The translations under genes were made by a program, and so were the position numbers. Positions 1 through 12,071 of a stretch of 64,000 bases of DNA are shown here, piece after piece (the first letter of the stretch is position 1; each line of letters starts with the position of its first letter). The stretch covers positions 2,072,501 through 2,136,500 of the forward strand of contig CM067068.1 in the NCBI GenBank assembly GCA_033980235.1, written 5' to 3'. The notes below the pieces were generated by a model. That model was not told where the DNA came from, did no database searches, and saw only the letters and a program-made list of their open reading frames with translations. This DNA comes from Diadema setosum (Eukaryota; Echinodermata; Echinoidea; Diadematoida; Diadematidae).

Positions 1-1640
1 AGAGACAATAGATATTACAAAAAAGGTATTCATACAAATGAAACACGTAAAATACTGACATCAAGAAACGAGGTCATACGACAGGACATGTAAACCTACA
101 GACTGGGCAAGCCGTAAACATAACCTCACAACAAAACGCAGATGATCAGGGTTCGGTATTCATACACTCTCTTTCGACACCTGCCTCACACACTATCACA
201 CGCCCTTTCGCTCTTTGTCACTTTCACTGGCTCTTTCTCTCATGTTTTGCATACGCACCACTACGCTCACACGATGAATTAGTACATTATCAGACCTGCT
301 GATTTCCTATTCTCGTTACACCCCAGTGATCACTCTCGTGCACCTGATCATCAAAGCCTATACTGATCAATGAGATTCTTCTCGGGAGATATGCACAATG
401 AATGCCTATTGAAATATATTGCACTGAATTAATTACGGGGGATTCTAAAATGTGCAAAGTATATATTATTCCACTCCCAAACAAATAGGGTGAAAAACAG
501 CAAAACATGTTCCAGACAATGAATTGGTGTAGTTGAGCAGAGATAAATAGAAGAATGAGGAAAGAGGGGCATGGATGGGAAGGAGAGATAGGGCGGAAGA
601 AACAGAGAGGATAAAAAAGAAGGAAATAAGAAGGTGTACACCAACAGAGCGCCTATACAATATTGGGTGGGATATACATACATGCAAGAACCAAGGGAGG
701 TTAAGAGAGAAATAGGAATCCGAGTGTCGGCTGCAGCAAGTATTACACAGTTCTGCGAGGCACGTGACACCTGTACATTGTGTATCATAACAAACAGATT
801 ATCCAATAATTGAAATAACACGCAAAATTCACGCTTTCATAAGTGCAAGCCACAGACTCTACACACGTACTGTACATTATACCTCTTTACACAAAAGATA
901 TCATCTTTGTGGTGTAAATAGGAAGAAATAAGAGGGATCACATCAATGAGCATAAAATTGATCAAAGTGACACGAAACTCATTATCCGAATACGACATGC
1001 GACATAATGTTAGGTAAACTACTTCTTCTTCTCGTAAAATAAGTGTATACAGTTAAATGTGATTATCATTGCATTAAAAAAAAAACCCATATTACAATCA
1101 TACAGTACAAAAAGCATTGCTTAAAGCCGAATATGAGAGAAGCCGGAAAGGCCAAGAGAAAACGGGAAATAGGAGTATACATCGTAACATACTCACAACG
1201 GGAAATAAAAACCTACCCATTGCAAATCAAAAGCTACAAAATGAAATGTCATATATAAACCCCGCATCATTGTATAAACAAATCATCGATGCAGTATAGA
1301 CGTGTAGATAAAAGGGGGACAACCAGTCAATGGTCATAAAACTTGATCAAAATATCGTTGGTTCGTCATCCAAATACACGTGCACCAAAGATTGTTTTGG
1401 GTGAGATTATTATACTTCTCGTGACATGAAAATGCTGTATATAGTATCGTACAAAAAAAAAAAAAAAGCAATGATACGGTAAAGCACAAGGGGCTGCATA
1501 AAATACCATCATGAGTAAAGGTACTATATGATAACAATTTCCGAGCCTAATTTAAGAGACGACTTTTGCTCACAATACAAGGAAACATTACAAGGAAGTA
1601 ATATTTGCCGATGAACATGATGCAAAACAAACGTAAGACC
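1..1640. other. intergenic, no gene recognised
   Basis: I see no convincing exon, RNA gene or complete mobile element here. Open frames are short, low-complexity and without family similarity. Poly-A runs occur near 1076 and 1455. The right end (about 1540-1650) may be the 3' untranslated tail of the minus-strand LINE that follows. Confidence 0.5.
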
Positions 1641-1649
1641 TGTATAACA

Positions 1650-2907
1650 TCAGTTGGAATTCAGTAGTTTAGTCATGAATGGTACCGGGCTATTTTTGTA
1701 ACGGTTGGTGCGGCACCTAGGTTCTTTGTACAACTTTGTATGTCTTGAAGATCTTGCGCAATCGTTAAGCATGAACCAGTTTTTTCCAATCTCTAGTTTA
1801 GTGGAAGACTTGGCAAAGGAGAGGCAGAGTTTGACACGCCTTGAGGCCAAGTCCTGAATCCCCGCTAGCTCGAGTGAAGTGCAATAGGAATTTCCAGGGA
1901 AGATAATTCTCAGTGCTCGTTTCTGGATACGTTCGATGGCGGATGACTGAGCGACAGTAAGCCCGGAGTGCCAGACAGGGGAGGCATATTCCAGGAGGGG
2001 TCTGATGTATCCAGTGTATACTGTCACAAGGTCAGCAGGAGGAAGTCGGAATTGTTTCAGTCTGCGGAGTTCAGTTCATGAGGTACTGGATGAGATCGTC
2101 GGCGCCATCGTACGCGGGAGGGGAATACACAGCCGCTACGTAAATGCACGAAACGTCACGGGGTAGTCTCTTAGGTCTGATTTGGATCCAAAGAATCTCA
2201 TGATCAGGATGTGGTGGGAGAAAACTGACAGTTTTAGGTGATAAATCAGGTCTAGCGTAAATCACCACTCCACCACCACGCCGAGAAGTTCTCGATTTTG
2301 CGTAGGACAAGAAATCGTTCACTGCATAGTCACTCTCAGGCTGGTCAGCTCGAAACCAAGTTTCACTTACTACACATAGGTCACACCCCAGTTGTTTGAC
2401 GATGATAGCAAATTCATCCAGTTTGTTATTCAGAGAGCGAGGGTTGCAGAGGTAAACAGTCGGGAATGTAAAATAATGCGAGTTGGAGGAACTTACGCAT
2501 TCAATTCTCTGTAACTGGGGGGTGCGGGGCCTGGTTTTTGTTCTTTTACTTCTGTTGCCAGTAATGACCTTAATAGCTCTCCTTTTGTGAGAACCAGCTC
2601 GGCATCCGCGTCGCCTATAGATGCCGAGTTCCTTTGTCCGGTTGAATACTTCGGTGGGCAGTCGAGAACGGGTGGCTATATTACGTAATGACGTGAGTTC
2701 CGATGGAGAATAGAAGAAACGTTTGCAATCTCGGTTTGTACTTGACCCTTCAGATTTCTGCGGCTGGAAGGCCATGGCTTTAGTAGAGGTGGATGGCGGC
2801 AATCCGTCGGCTTGCAGGAGGGACAGTGGTCCGTACAGTGCAAGTACCGCAAGAAACCAGTAGTAGACTGTCATCGTCACAGCAAAGGTTTTCCAAAATC
2901 TTCCCAA
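1650..2907 (-). mobile_element. Internally deleted non-LTR retrotransposon (LINE), endonuclease joined to RT tail
   Basis: Two minus-strand reading frames belong to one LINE ORF2. The upstream frame (2907 to 2071) has a basic region, then an APE-type endonuclease with the usual NPRSLNNKLDEF block near residue 155, a VVSETWF block and an RRGGGVVIYAR block; it stops just after the VAAVYSPP stretch. The downstream frame (about 2070 to 1650) starts abruptly with ELRRLKQFRLPPADLV and continues into the YTGYIRPLLEYASPVWHSGL motif, which lies after the reverse-transcriptase core in Jockey/CR1/Rex-type LINEs. The whole RT palm, including the FADD catalytic motif, is missing between them, and the halves meet out of frame near 2060-2073. 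The element is therefore dead. Clade assignment is an inference; the LINE identity is firm. Confidence 0.85.
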
Positions 2908-3223
2908 AACTGAGGTTCAAGTTTCAACCAAACATTGCCAGGTGATTCCACTGGGCTACAATGACACACTAATCAGGACATTATGAGTGCAACAGGCAAA
3001 ATATAGGTCAAATCCAGCAAAATTCAGAGAAAGTATGAGAAGGTTTGAAATCGGCGTCAGTGTTGAACGACAGCATACATACGAAGAGCCTTTTTCTGGA
3101 GAAGAAAAATTCTGTTCAATTTAGTTTTACTACAGTTGCCCCATACAATATTGCAGTAAATTATTTATGGTAAGAATAAGGTGTTATAAGACATTATTAA
3201 AGTTTGATCGTTAATTAAGTATT
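2908..3223. other. spacer between two LINE remnants
   Basis: No gene seen. The left part may be upstream LINE sequence belonging to the endonuclease-bearing remnant. Confidence 0.4.
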
Positions 3224-4200
3224 TTATTCTCCTAAAACACCAGTTGCTTTAAATATTGCTGTTGTAATATTCTGGACGTGAATATTCCAAGTTAGATTGC
3301 TATCTAGGGTCACTCCTAGGAACTTGGTTGAATGTTTCTCAGCAATGTTTGTATCATCAATAGAAATACTTTGAGGAAGGGTGGGTTGGGATTGAAGCGT
3401 ATGAAAGTGTATAAAACATGTCTTATCAATATTCAGTGAAAGTTTGTTACTTCTAAACCATTTCGAGATGTTGCTCAATTCCATATTTAGTGTATCAACC
3501 AGTGTTACAATGTCCTTGTGGGAATAAAAAACGTTGGTGTCGTCTGCAAATAAGATGAAGTTTAAACGAGGAGAGGAATTGATAATATCATTAATGTAAA
3601 TCAAAAAATAGGGGCCCGAGGATAGATCCGTGAGGGACACCACATGACACGTTAGAATATGATGAGTGACTGGATTTAAATGCAACATATTGTTTTCGAT
3701 GACTGAGATAACTCCTGAAACACGGCAAATTAATCTCTATCACGCCATAATTATGTAATTTTTCAAGTAAAATGTCATGATCGATAGTGTCAAATGCTTT
3801 ACTAAGATCCATAAAGACTACAATTATGTGCTCCTTTTTAGTAAGCGCATCAATAATATTATCGACAGATTTGATTATAGCATAATCGGTAGAAAATCAT
3901 TTCCTAAAATCAAACTGATTCGCATTTAATATTTCATTTTCAATCATGAACGATTGGAGACGCTTGTAAACTACTTTTTCTAGAATTTTCGATATTGCAG
4001 GTAACAATGAGATGGGTCTATAATTTTTCAACATTGATGGATCTTCTCTTTTATAAATGGGGATAACTTTGGCGATTTTAAAGGAGTCTGGATACTTACC
4101 GTTAAGTAGGGATAGATTGAATATATGGGTGAGAGGGGCTGCTAGTGGGTAAATTATTTTTTTCAACAAAATCATCCTTAAGTTATCAGGCCCACAGGAT
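3224..4200 (-). mobile_element. LINE reverse-transcriptase fragment, frameshifted
   Basis: Three overlapping minus-strand frames make up one RT domain. The first (4175-3897) has the AKVIPIYKREDP and NYRPISLLPAISKILEKV blocks. The second (3812-3591) has MDLSKAFDTIDHDIL, including the first catalytic aspartate, and SCGVPHGSILGPLFF. The third (3688-3224) has NFILFADDTNVF, the FADD catalytic pair, and a thumb-side KFLGVTLDSNLTW block. Frameshifts separate the three and a stop follows at 3224. There is no endonuclease part and no 3' tail, so it is truncated at both ends and inactive. The sequence differs from the LINE at 1650-2907 and looks like a separate family. Confidence 0.85.
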
Positions 4201-4203
4201 TTA

Positions 4204-5262
4204 CATCAAAATATACTACTACCTTAAACAAGTGGGACTGTTTCAAGTCGATAAAACACGCAAAAACATGCTTCAAATTGCACCATTTACAACATCAAAA
4301 TGCAAAAAGTTCTCAAAGTGGGAGGGGGACACCCCCCCCCCCCCTCGCTCGCTCCGCTCGCTCGGGCTCAGTCGCGTTCATGATATTCAGTGTAAGAATG
4401 AATACAAGAAGTTTATTTCAGTGATACAATTTTATAGGCAAATCGTTCAATAACAATCTACATCAAAATATACTGCTACCTTAAGGGACTGTACAGTTCT
4501 GGTTGAGGTGAGGATTTAGCTTTTAATGGTTTGCGAGATATTCAGAATCCAGACTATGAGATGTCAAAGAGCATGCAATTCTAAGGGGAATCAAAAAGTT
4601 TTGAAATGGCTGAGATATCCAAAAACAAAGTGATCCTAATAAGAGATCCTAATAAAAGACGTGGCCTGTCGTCTTTTATTATTATCACTTTTCTGGATAT
4701 CTCAGCCTTTTGAAAACCAATTTTCATCAAATAAACATTGAATCCTTCTTGAAATTATGTGCTCTTTCATATTTCATAAGAGGTTTCTCATTTTCTCACT
4801 TAGGAATGATATAAACCTGAATCCTCACCTCAACCAGTACTGTGCAGTCCCTTTACACAAGTAGGACTGTTTCAAGTCTATACAACACGCAAAAACATGC
4901 CTCAAATTGTACCATTTACAACATCAAAATGCAAAAAGTTCTCACCGTGGGAGGGGGGACACCCCCCTTCCACACCCTCCGTCCACTCCCCTCTAGCTCG
5001 CTCCGCTCGCTCGGGCTCAGTCGCGTTCATGATATTCAGTGTAAGAATTAATACAAGAAATTTATTTAAATGATACCATTTTATAGGCAAATTGTTCAAT
5101 AATAATCTACATCAAAATATACTGCTACCTTAAACTAGTAGGTCTGTTTCAAGTCGATAAAACACGCAAAAACATGCATCAAATTGTACCATTTACAACA
5201 TCAAAATGCAAAAAGTTCTCACCGTGGGAGGGGGACACCCCCCTCGCTCGCTCCCTCGCATA
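4204..5262 (+). repeat. tandem repeat of a 257-bp unit, about 2.6 copies, interrupted by a MITE
   Basis: Units begin with CATCAAAATATACT at 4204, 4461 and 5110. Each runs through a CTGTTTCAAGTC block, an AT-rich stretch, a short G/C-run segment and a CTCGCTCCGCTCGCTCGGGC block. Unit 2 is split by the insertion at 4484-4852; unit 3 is truncated near 5260. The units remain clearly alignable, with differences mainly in the lengths of the C runs. Confidence 0.9.
4484..4852. mobile_element. MITE family A, copy 1 (369 bp, terminal inverted repeats)
   Basis: The left end AGGGACTGTACAG and the following GGTTGAGGTGAGGATT are mirrored at the right end (AATCCTCACCTCAACC, then CTGTGCAGTCCCT). TTA lies on both sides (4481-4483 and 4853-4855). 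The neighbouring repeat unit at 4204 shows the empty site CTACCTTAAACAAG. The interior also folds: AGATATCCA-type blocks face each other. A second copy lies at 36282-36662. It has no coding capacity. Confidence 0.88.
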
Positions 5263-6260
5263 CTAATCGCCCCCCCCCCCCCCAAAAAAAAAGATCAAAT
5301 CCTGGCTAAGCCGGTGATGAAAATGTACTTTTTTTTTTTTTAGATGTACTTCTGCTTTATTACGACAAATAGATTATGTTTACACCAGAACATCAATGCA
5401 CACTGGTCTGAGTCTTGTTATTACTGTGATTAAAAAATAAAAAAAAATCAGTAAAGAAAATAGATCACTTAATGACGATTGTATACATAAATTGAAGTAT
5501 ACGTGTATTTACACCCGCACACACACAGATGTATCATATATATATAAGGGCGCTCAAGGTAAATTAATATATATATATATATATGTAATATATGTTTACG
5601 CAAACCTTAGATCATATAGCTTTATTTCTTGTTGGCTGACCTAAATAAAAAAAAAAACACACAATGAGTTATTTCCGTTAAGACATCGGGACGTCGAAAG
5701 TGCACGTAGCAGGTGCGGACAGAACTCACGAGATATTTAACAATGTACACTGGGGAGGGCGCTTTTTTACTACATCATCATTATTGCACCACGAATAGGG
5801 AAGAGGGTTCCAAAGTTCACCTTGAATCAACGCCTTTAATGGACCGTAACATGGCCTTTAATGGAAGAAGAACTCGTCAATTTTCGTTTGAATGTGCTAA
5901 ATCATTTTCTACAATTATGCCTTTCAATGACTATTCGTGATTTTTAAACGAATTAATGTAAAGGGTTTCAATGTTCACAGTGGATCATTTTTTTTTTTTC
6001 TGGACCATAACGTGGCCTTCATGACTTTATGACTTTATGACTTTCCAAGGATGACTATTCATCATTCTTGTTTGAATCAATGAAATTATTACATTCATCT
6101 CTTTTTGACATTTTTGGAACTAAAAGCCGCAAGTAATCGGGACAAGGGAATTGAAATGCGAATGAGACCTTGTGAACACAATACAGGCTTTTTATAATGT
6201 TTCGCGACAGTAGCGGTAGACGGAAACCGTGTAATGGTAATCAGTGAACACTCGATGAAG
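5263..6260. other. non-coding, microsatellites only
   Basis: The stretch contains poly-C and poly-A runs near 5272-5290, TA-rich repeats at 5537-5584 and a poly-T near 5991. No exon or element recognised. Confidence 0.5.
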
Positions 6261-6432
6261 CCGGTTTTCTTTCATGTTTAAAACATGTTTTTATTGTCAT
6301 TTGATTTCCGCCATGGGAAAGAACATCAGCATATCACACAAAGTGGAATACTAGTAGATGCTTTTTCTACTAGTATTCCCCTTTGTTTGATATGCTGATG
6401 TTCTTTCCCATGGCGGAAATCAAATGACAATA
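6261..6432 (+). repeat. Hairpin element, copy 1
   Basis: A nearly perfect inverted repeat: an arm of about 65 bp running from ATTGTCATTTGATTTCCGCC to GGAATACTAGTAG is mirrored after a short loop (ATGCTTTTT). The two arms differ at two positions (CACACAAAGTGG against CAAACAAAGGGG). It is preceded by a CCGGTTTTCTTTCATG flank and followed by (TA)n. A copy in the opposite orientation lies at 9570-9778. Confidence 0.85.
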
Positions 6433-7369
6433 TATATATATATATATATATATATACTAGCAGCACCCGTGGAAATCCACGGGTCTGAGGGGTTTATTTT
6501 TTTTTTCTCATAGATACGATTTTGTACATTTTTATTGATAAAAAAAAACTTTTTTTCTCATTCTTTCGTTACTTGTGCTCGATCTCTTCTACCCATGACC
6601 ACCACCCCCCCCACACACACACACACATTTCCACCCCCGCAGAACAACAAAAAAACAAAACAAAACAAAACAAAACAAACAAAAACCAAACCCAAAAGCA
6701 AACACTCGGGGAAAGATTATCAAAAACGCTTATGAGATTCTCCAGAAGTTCTGCCCACAGATTCTTCCCGTCGGAATGGGGAGATACTATTGACACTATG
6801 ACTTTGATATTAATTATACCCCCTGCTCTTCCATCCATGCAGGCACCCGAGGGAATCCACGGCTGGTCTCAAGGCCTAGCATTTTTTTTTTCATTCATAT
6901 TTCTTTTCCCACGTTATGAGAGAAGAATAATATTTCTGATCGTCTTCAATTGCTCCCTCCATTTTTTTTTTTAATCACCAAAACTTGGTTTGATAGATCA
7001 TAGAACCATCCGTTTATCTGCTTCAGACCATGCATCATCATTATTATTATCATGTTATCATTCTCATTAGGCCCCTATTGTTATATTGCTATTATAATTA
7101 TTATTGTTATTTGGGGAGGGGGATCATAGTCATTAGGTTTTATAAGTATTAGGCACCCGTGGGAATCCACGAGTCTCAGGGCTTCGTATTTTTCCTTTGA
7201 TATTTCTTCAACCACGATATGAGTGAAGAAATACACAAAGAATATTTTCATCCTCATTTGCTCCCTCATTTCTGTTTTCATAATCAAAACTTGGTTTGAT
7301 GGATCTAGAACCACCCGTTTATCTCATTGATACGGTTCATTGTTTTTATTATCATAATAAATAGCACTA

Positions 7370-7437
<68 letters not shown>

Positions 7438-8289
7438 TTCATTGCTATTTTGTGGGAGGGGGGATCATAGTCATTCGGTTTTATTATTATTTTATATTAT
7501 TCATTGACATGGGGATGAATCAAGGGAATTAAGGAAAAAAGTTAATCGGTCAAGGATAGTGAATTTCTTTTTTTCCGTCATGTCAAGGTTTCTCTACGAC
7601 TGATAGACGTTTCAAATAACTTCATTATCATTGCTATTTCATTTTAAACATCAAAACAATCCAGTTCTCGTTTGTGTCTCTTCCACTCACTCTTAAGTTA
7701 TGGATCATCTGCACCCCTTCCCCATTCATTTGCAATGGCCTATTGTATTATTATCATTATTTCAGTGTATTATTGTTATTGTTATTATCATTATTATTAT
7801 CACTAACATTATTATTATTATTTAGGGGAGAGGAGAGAGTAGAGTCATAATATAGTGATGATCAACCAAGGGAGGCGGAAATGTTAATTTGTTAAGAATT
7901 GTAAAAATCTTTTTCCCCCATTTTTCTGCTCTTGATAAAAAGCATTTCTGAAGACAGTCCTGCGCAAACTGTCCAAAACTGCTTCACTGCACTAACATAC
8001 GTAATCTTGTGCTGAGTAGGACTACTTCATAATATAGACCCCTAGTGTTTTTGTTACTATTGTGCTGAGAGAAATAGAATATTTTCGTCTTCGTTTCTCT
8101 CTTCTTTTTGTTTTTATCACCAAGCATTGGTTTGATGGATCATAGAACCACCCGTTTATCTGCTTCAGACTGTACATTTTTATTATCATTATTATCATAA
8201 TCATTAATGTCCTCCTTCTTCTGCTTCAGACTGAACATTATCATCATTATTATCATCATTATTGTTAGTATTAGTATTATTACTATCAC

Positions 8290-8336
<47 letters not shown>

Positions 8337-8560
8337 TATCATTATAATCATCATTGTTATATTCGGGGAGGGGGAGATCATAGTCATTAGGTTTAGGCTA
8401 ATAATAGCACCCGTGGGAATCCATGGGTCTCAGGGCCCCGTATTTTTTCTTTAATATTTATTTTCCCACGTTATGGGAGAAAGAAGAATATTTTTGTCGT
8501 CATTTGCTCCCTCTTTTTTATTTTTATCACCAAAACTTGGTTTCATGCACCATAGAATCA
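6433..8560 (+). repeat. Diverged tandem array of about 300-380 bp units ending in ATT microsatellites
   Basis: The block CACCCGTGGGAATCCACG (itself a short palindrome) recurs near 6470, 6848, 7155 and 8407. Each is followed by a pyrimidine stretch, a CCACGTTATGAG-like block, TTGCTCCCTC, then AAAACTTGGTTTGATGGATC and AGAACCACCCGTTTATCTGC, and finally (ATT)n. A headless unit lies near 8040-8260. Many units end with GGGGAGGGGGATCATAGTCATTAGG. Units are 10-30% diverged by eye, so the array is old. Open frames inside are by-products. Confidence 0.75.
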
Positions 8561-8589
8561 CACATTTGATGTCCACTTGTAACTTCAAA

Positions 8590-9475
8590 AATTGGCGGTC
8601 AGCAAAGCGAGGGTTTCCCCCGCGTCCGCTCGTCTTATGAATATTCATGTTTAAAGAAGCCATGCAGTACACGAATGAACAGCGGCGCGTATACTCTGAT
8701 ATGGAAGGGTACGATCGGCGAGGGCAAAATTTGAGTGGATATTTAGCCGTCCTGGACAGTCTGAGTACAATGATACCCGACTTGAGAGTAAACTAAATGA
8801 CGTACCTGAGCTGCATAGTATCCTGCAGTTGTGCAAAATACAATAAAATAACAGCATTCGTTGTTTGCAATTTCATTTGGGCACGCCAATGGCGAACGTC
8901 GCTGTACGTAAATGCCCTTGTACTAACAATGACCGCGCCGTGTATTGTACCATAATGAGTGTCCATATCACGCGCACGCAGATAGTGTTTCGTGTAACCA
9001 TCGTCAATACATACACAGGCGCAGGCCACACACTGGCATTCCGTACCCGACAGTACATTGTGTGCGTGCGTGCGTGTCCGCCGGAATATGACAGAGATTT
9101 CGCTGCACGCCATCATCTTTTTGACTTTAGTATCCCCACTGTCTCTGCAAGCTAAAAGATGGACGATCGAGAAAGGCAGGAGTCCAGCGCAGGATCGGTG
9201 AATATCAAAACGCTCGGCTCTGACGTCACGCACAAAAATGCATTATGCATCTATCTAATTAATTTCTCTTTGTCGTCCTCGACGTCGACACGGAGGCGGA
9301 GCGCGGACGAAACCCGGTGCAAGGCACGTAGGAGACCCTCCCGCTGCCGACGGCACCGGTCTCGGGGGCCCGGAGCCGACGGCTCGGGAGGAGATAGACA
9401 AACCAGCAACGCCGGAATAAAACAGGAAATACATAAGGCCCCGACAACAACAACAACTTCGCCTTTTACTGTATA
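8590..9475. promoter_or_regulatory. CpG-rich patch, possible regulatory region or undetected exon
   Basis: CG dinucleotides become frequent here, unlike the AT-rich flanks, especially at 9060-9110 and 9270-9420. A TGACGTCA (CRE-type) octamer is at 9219-9226. Frames of 96-146 codons are open on both strands, but none resembles a known protein. I cannot tell whether this is a promoter, an old exon or only a GC-rich patch. Confidence 0.25.
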
Positions 9476-9476
9476 A

Positions 9477-9513
9477 GATATATATATATAGATTGTCATT
9501 TGATATATCTATA

Positions 9514-9569
<56 letters not shown>
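9477..9569. repeat. TA microsatellite
   Basis: Almost uninterrupted TA/ATCT repeat next to the second hairpin element. Confidence 0.9.
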
Positions 9570-9778
9570 ATTGTCATTTGATTTCCGCCATGGGAAAGAA
9601 CATCAGCATATCACACAAAGTGGAATACTAGTAGAAAGAACATCAGCATATCAAACAAAGGGGAATACTAGTAGAAAAAGCATCTACTAGTATTCCACTT
9701 TGTGTGATATGCTGATGTTCTTTCCCATGGCGGAAATCAAATGACAATAAAAACATGTTTTAAACATGAAAGAAAACC
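9570..9778 (-). repeat. Hairpin element, copy 2 (inverted orientation, internally rearranged)
   Basis: Reverse-complement copy of the 6261-6432 element, with the AAACATGAAAGAAAACC flank now on the right. Both outer arms carry the CACACAAAGTGG version. Between them lies an extra piece of the other arm version (CAAACAAAGGGG), so the hairpin has a duplicated inner arm. Confidence 0.85.
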
Positions 9779-10512
9779 GTGACGTCCGGTGACGACACAA
9801 ATGTAACCTGGGTTACAGGGGTGATGGGATGACAGCTCCTTTTAGTTGATCTTTATTTCACTGAACATTGTCGAGGGCGTCTCTCTAACTGACATGGACT
9901 ATATGAGTGCATAATGGTTTTTGAGATATTAAATGTCTTCGTGCTATTTCATTGTTTGTTTCTGTATCTGTTCTTCCACTCTTGCCTGTGTATTTTCTTT
10001 TTTTGAGTGTGTGGCGGGTACACGACATAAGGAGGGGGGGGGGGGGGGGGTATATCCTTCTGTTGTAATTGAGGCTACCACCAGAGCTACCGTCCCAGAC
10101 GGATCATACCATAGTTTACCCTACATGACCAGTTTGCTATAAAAAAAAAGAAAGTCTGTAGGATAATAATAAAGTCCCCCGACCTTCACAAAACATCGAA
10201 TGTTAACCACAATGTGGAAGAAACCACGTTCAAGGTATGTATAATATATAAAAAGGCTTCTAATGTAAAATATTTCTAAATGTATTTCCTTTTGAGTCCG
10301 CGCTAAAGTGAAGACGGCCCCCTTTGTATGAAATTATAAACAAACTATAACCTCCCTGATCCCAGAAAGTCTTTCGGTAAAAATGTTCCATAGACGCAAT
10401 ACGCTCAAAGTAGCCTACACACGTCAATTCTTCATTGTCAGCTAGTGATCTGCAGTGGTGAAGTCAAAGCTAACCCCAAACCTGAATCTCCAACGGATGA
10501 TTGACCTCAAAT
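9779..10512. other. non-coding spacer
   Basis: Contains a run of about 19 G at 10031-10049. No gene recognised. Confidence 0.5.
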
Positions 10513-10758
10513 CCAGATATATTTTTAAAGGGATTAGAAAATTGTATTCATTCATTCATTCATTCATGAAATTATATTCACTCGTTCAGTTTCTTTCTCT
10601 GTTGAATCTGCAAGAAACCATGTTCAAGGTATGATGATACCCAGATGTATTTTTAAAGGGATTAGAAAATTGTATTTCTGATTCTATGTGATTATTGTTT
10701 ATGTTACATATAGATGTATTATATATTCCTCATTCAGTTTCTTTCTCTGTTGAATATA
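10513..10758 (+). repeat. local direct duplication of about 120 bp
   Basis: TTTTTAAAGGGATTAGAAAA followed later by TCAGTTTCTTTCTCTGTTGAAT occurs twice in a row (from 10513 and from 10641). The first copy carries a short (ATTC)n expansion. Confidence 0.75.
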
Positions 10759-10879
10759 CATAAATGCCTTATGTTTTTTGTGTATATCTTTATCATCGAA
10801 GTTTTTGTGTATATAATTCTCACCAGTCTAAAACATTTCTTCTCATGTTTGTATTTTCTTCTTATGTAACTGTACTGAT

Positions 10880-11362
10880 TGTTTATATTATATGTGCTAA
10901 TTACGGTAGAAAAGTGGTCAGTGACAATTTCCAATGAAAAAAACAAAGAAAAACAAAGTTGAAAAATAAGGAAATACGTAAGAAATTCTGAAAACAAAAA
11001 AAGACATAAGAATTGAAATGAGTTTTGGAAGTTTTTGTGATGTACAATTGTTGAATATGCTAAAACAGATTTACAGATCAAAAATTAGACTCTTAATGCT
11101 TTTAATTAGGCTAAAATAATATGATCTTGAGCTTAATTTGCATAATTAATTAATTAAAATTATAAATTGATTGTTTCAAAAAATCTTATGACACAATCTT
11201 GTTGATTATGACGTGGGTCTCACGCATGCAAAATTTTATCGCGATCGCACCACCGATGGCCGAGATCTCGGGGGGGGGGGGGGGCGGAATCCATCCCCCC
11301 CCCCCCCCCCCCCCCCCCCCCCCGCTTTGAGCATAGCCAAAAAAAGCCCGGCCCTTTTAGGG
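10880..11362 (-). mobile_element. piggyBac-like MITE, truncated copy
   Basis: The right boundary reads TTTTAGGG followed by TTAA (11363-11366), i.e. CCCTAAAA next to TTAA when read on the minus strand. Reading inward, it matches the 60.3 kb element (GAGATCTCGGCC, a GCGATCGC block, AATTAATTATGC, then a TTTTTTCTTTG-rich stretch). The match fades near 10880 and the far end is absent. It contains 15 G at 11270-11284 and 29 C at 11295-11323. Confidence 0.7.
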
Positions 11363-11366
11363 TTAA

Positions 11367-12060
11367 CCGCCATTATGCTGATATAACAAATGCAATTAGC
11401 AGGGAGCAGAGACAGCCGCGAGATAGAAACACGAAGGAAACCTATAAAGGAAAGCTAAAGCTTGGAGGAACTGCAGGTTTCCAAGGAAATATGAGTCCTC
11501 AACATGATAGAGATCGGAAATGATTTGAAACAGACCAAAGTGAGTCAACTTACTATAGAAACTGCACACAAACAGTATACGATAGTAATAGATAGTACAT
11601 GGAATCTGACAATGTCTGAGTGACTATTATACTAATCCAGAGTAGTCATTGAATATGACTTTGATTAACGTTTAACAAAATGAAGAGATGTACTCTGAGT
11701 TATTTCATGGTTCAAATAATTTCATTGTTTATATAGACATATTTACATTTCTATCAAAAACGTGAGAGATATCATTGATATAGTAGGATATTCTGCCGAT
11801 TGGGATATTACGAACCAAATGGTTTCTTTTAAACATAAACCTATTTGAAAAATTGTTTGCAGTTTATTATTGTGGATAGAAGGTACACAAATATTCCCAA
11901 ATTATAAACAAACAATTCATTTACCATATGGATTTTATTCCTGCAAAGTTATTCATTCCTATGGGAGAGACTACCAGCGTGATTAATAATTCGAATAACA
12001 CGTTCTTTTTCTTCGAAGCTTGTTTTAGGGGGTGGTGAATAGGTAGTCCTTAGTCACTCT
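11367..12060. other. non-coding spacer 3' of UGT gene A
   Basis: No exon or element recognised. Confidence 0.45.
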
Positions 12061-12071
12061 GTGAAAAATAC

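Noticed and set aside
3224..4200. Endogenous retrovirus or LTR element polymerase
   Set aside because: The RT motif order and FADD context are of the LINE type; no LTRs, protease, RNase H or integrase nearby.
4204..5262. CRISPR-like or regulatory repeat array
   Set aside because: Units are 257 bp, directly adjacent and without spacers, in a eukaryotic context; plain tandem duplication.
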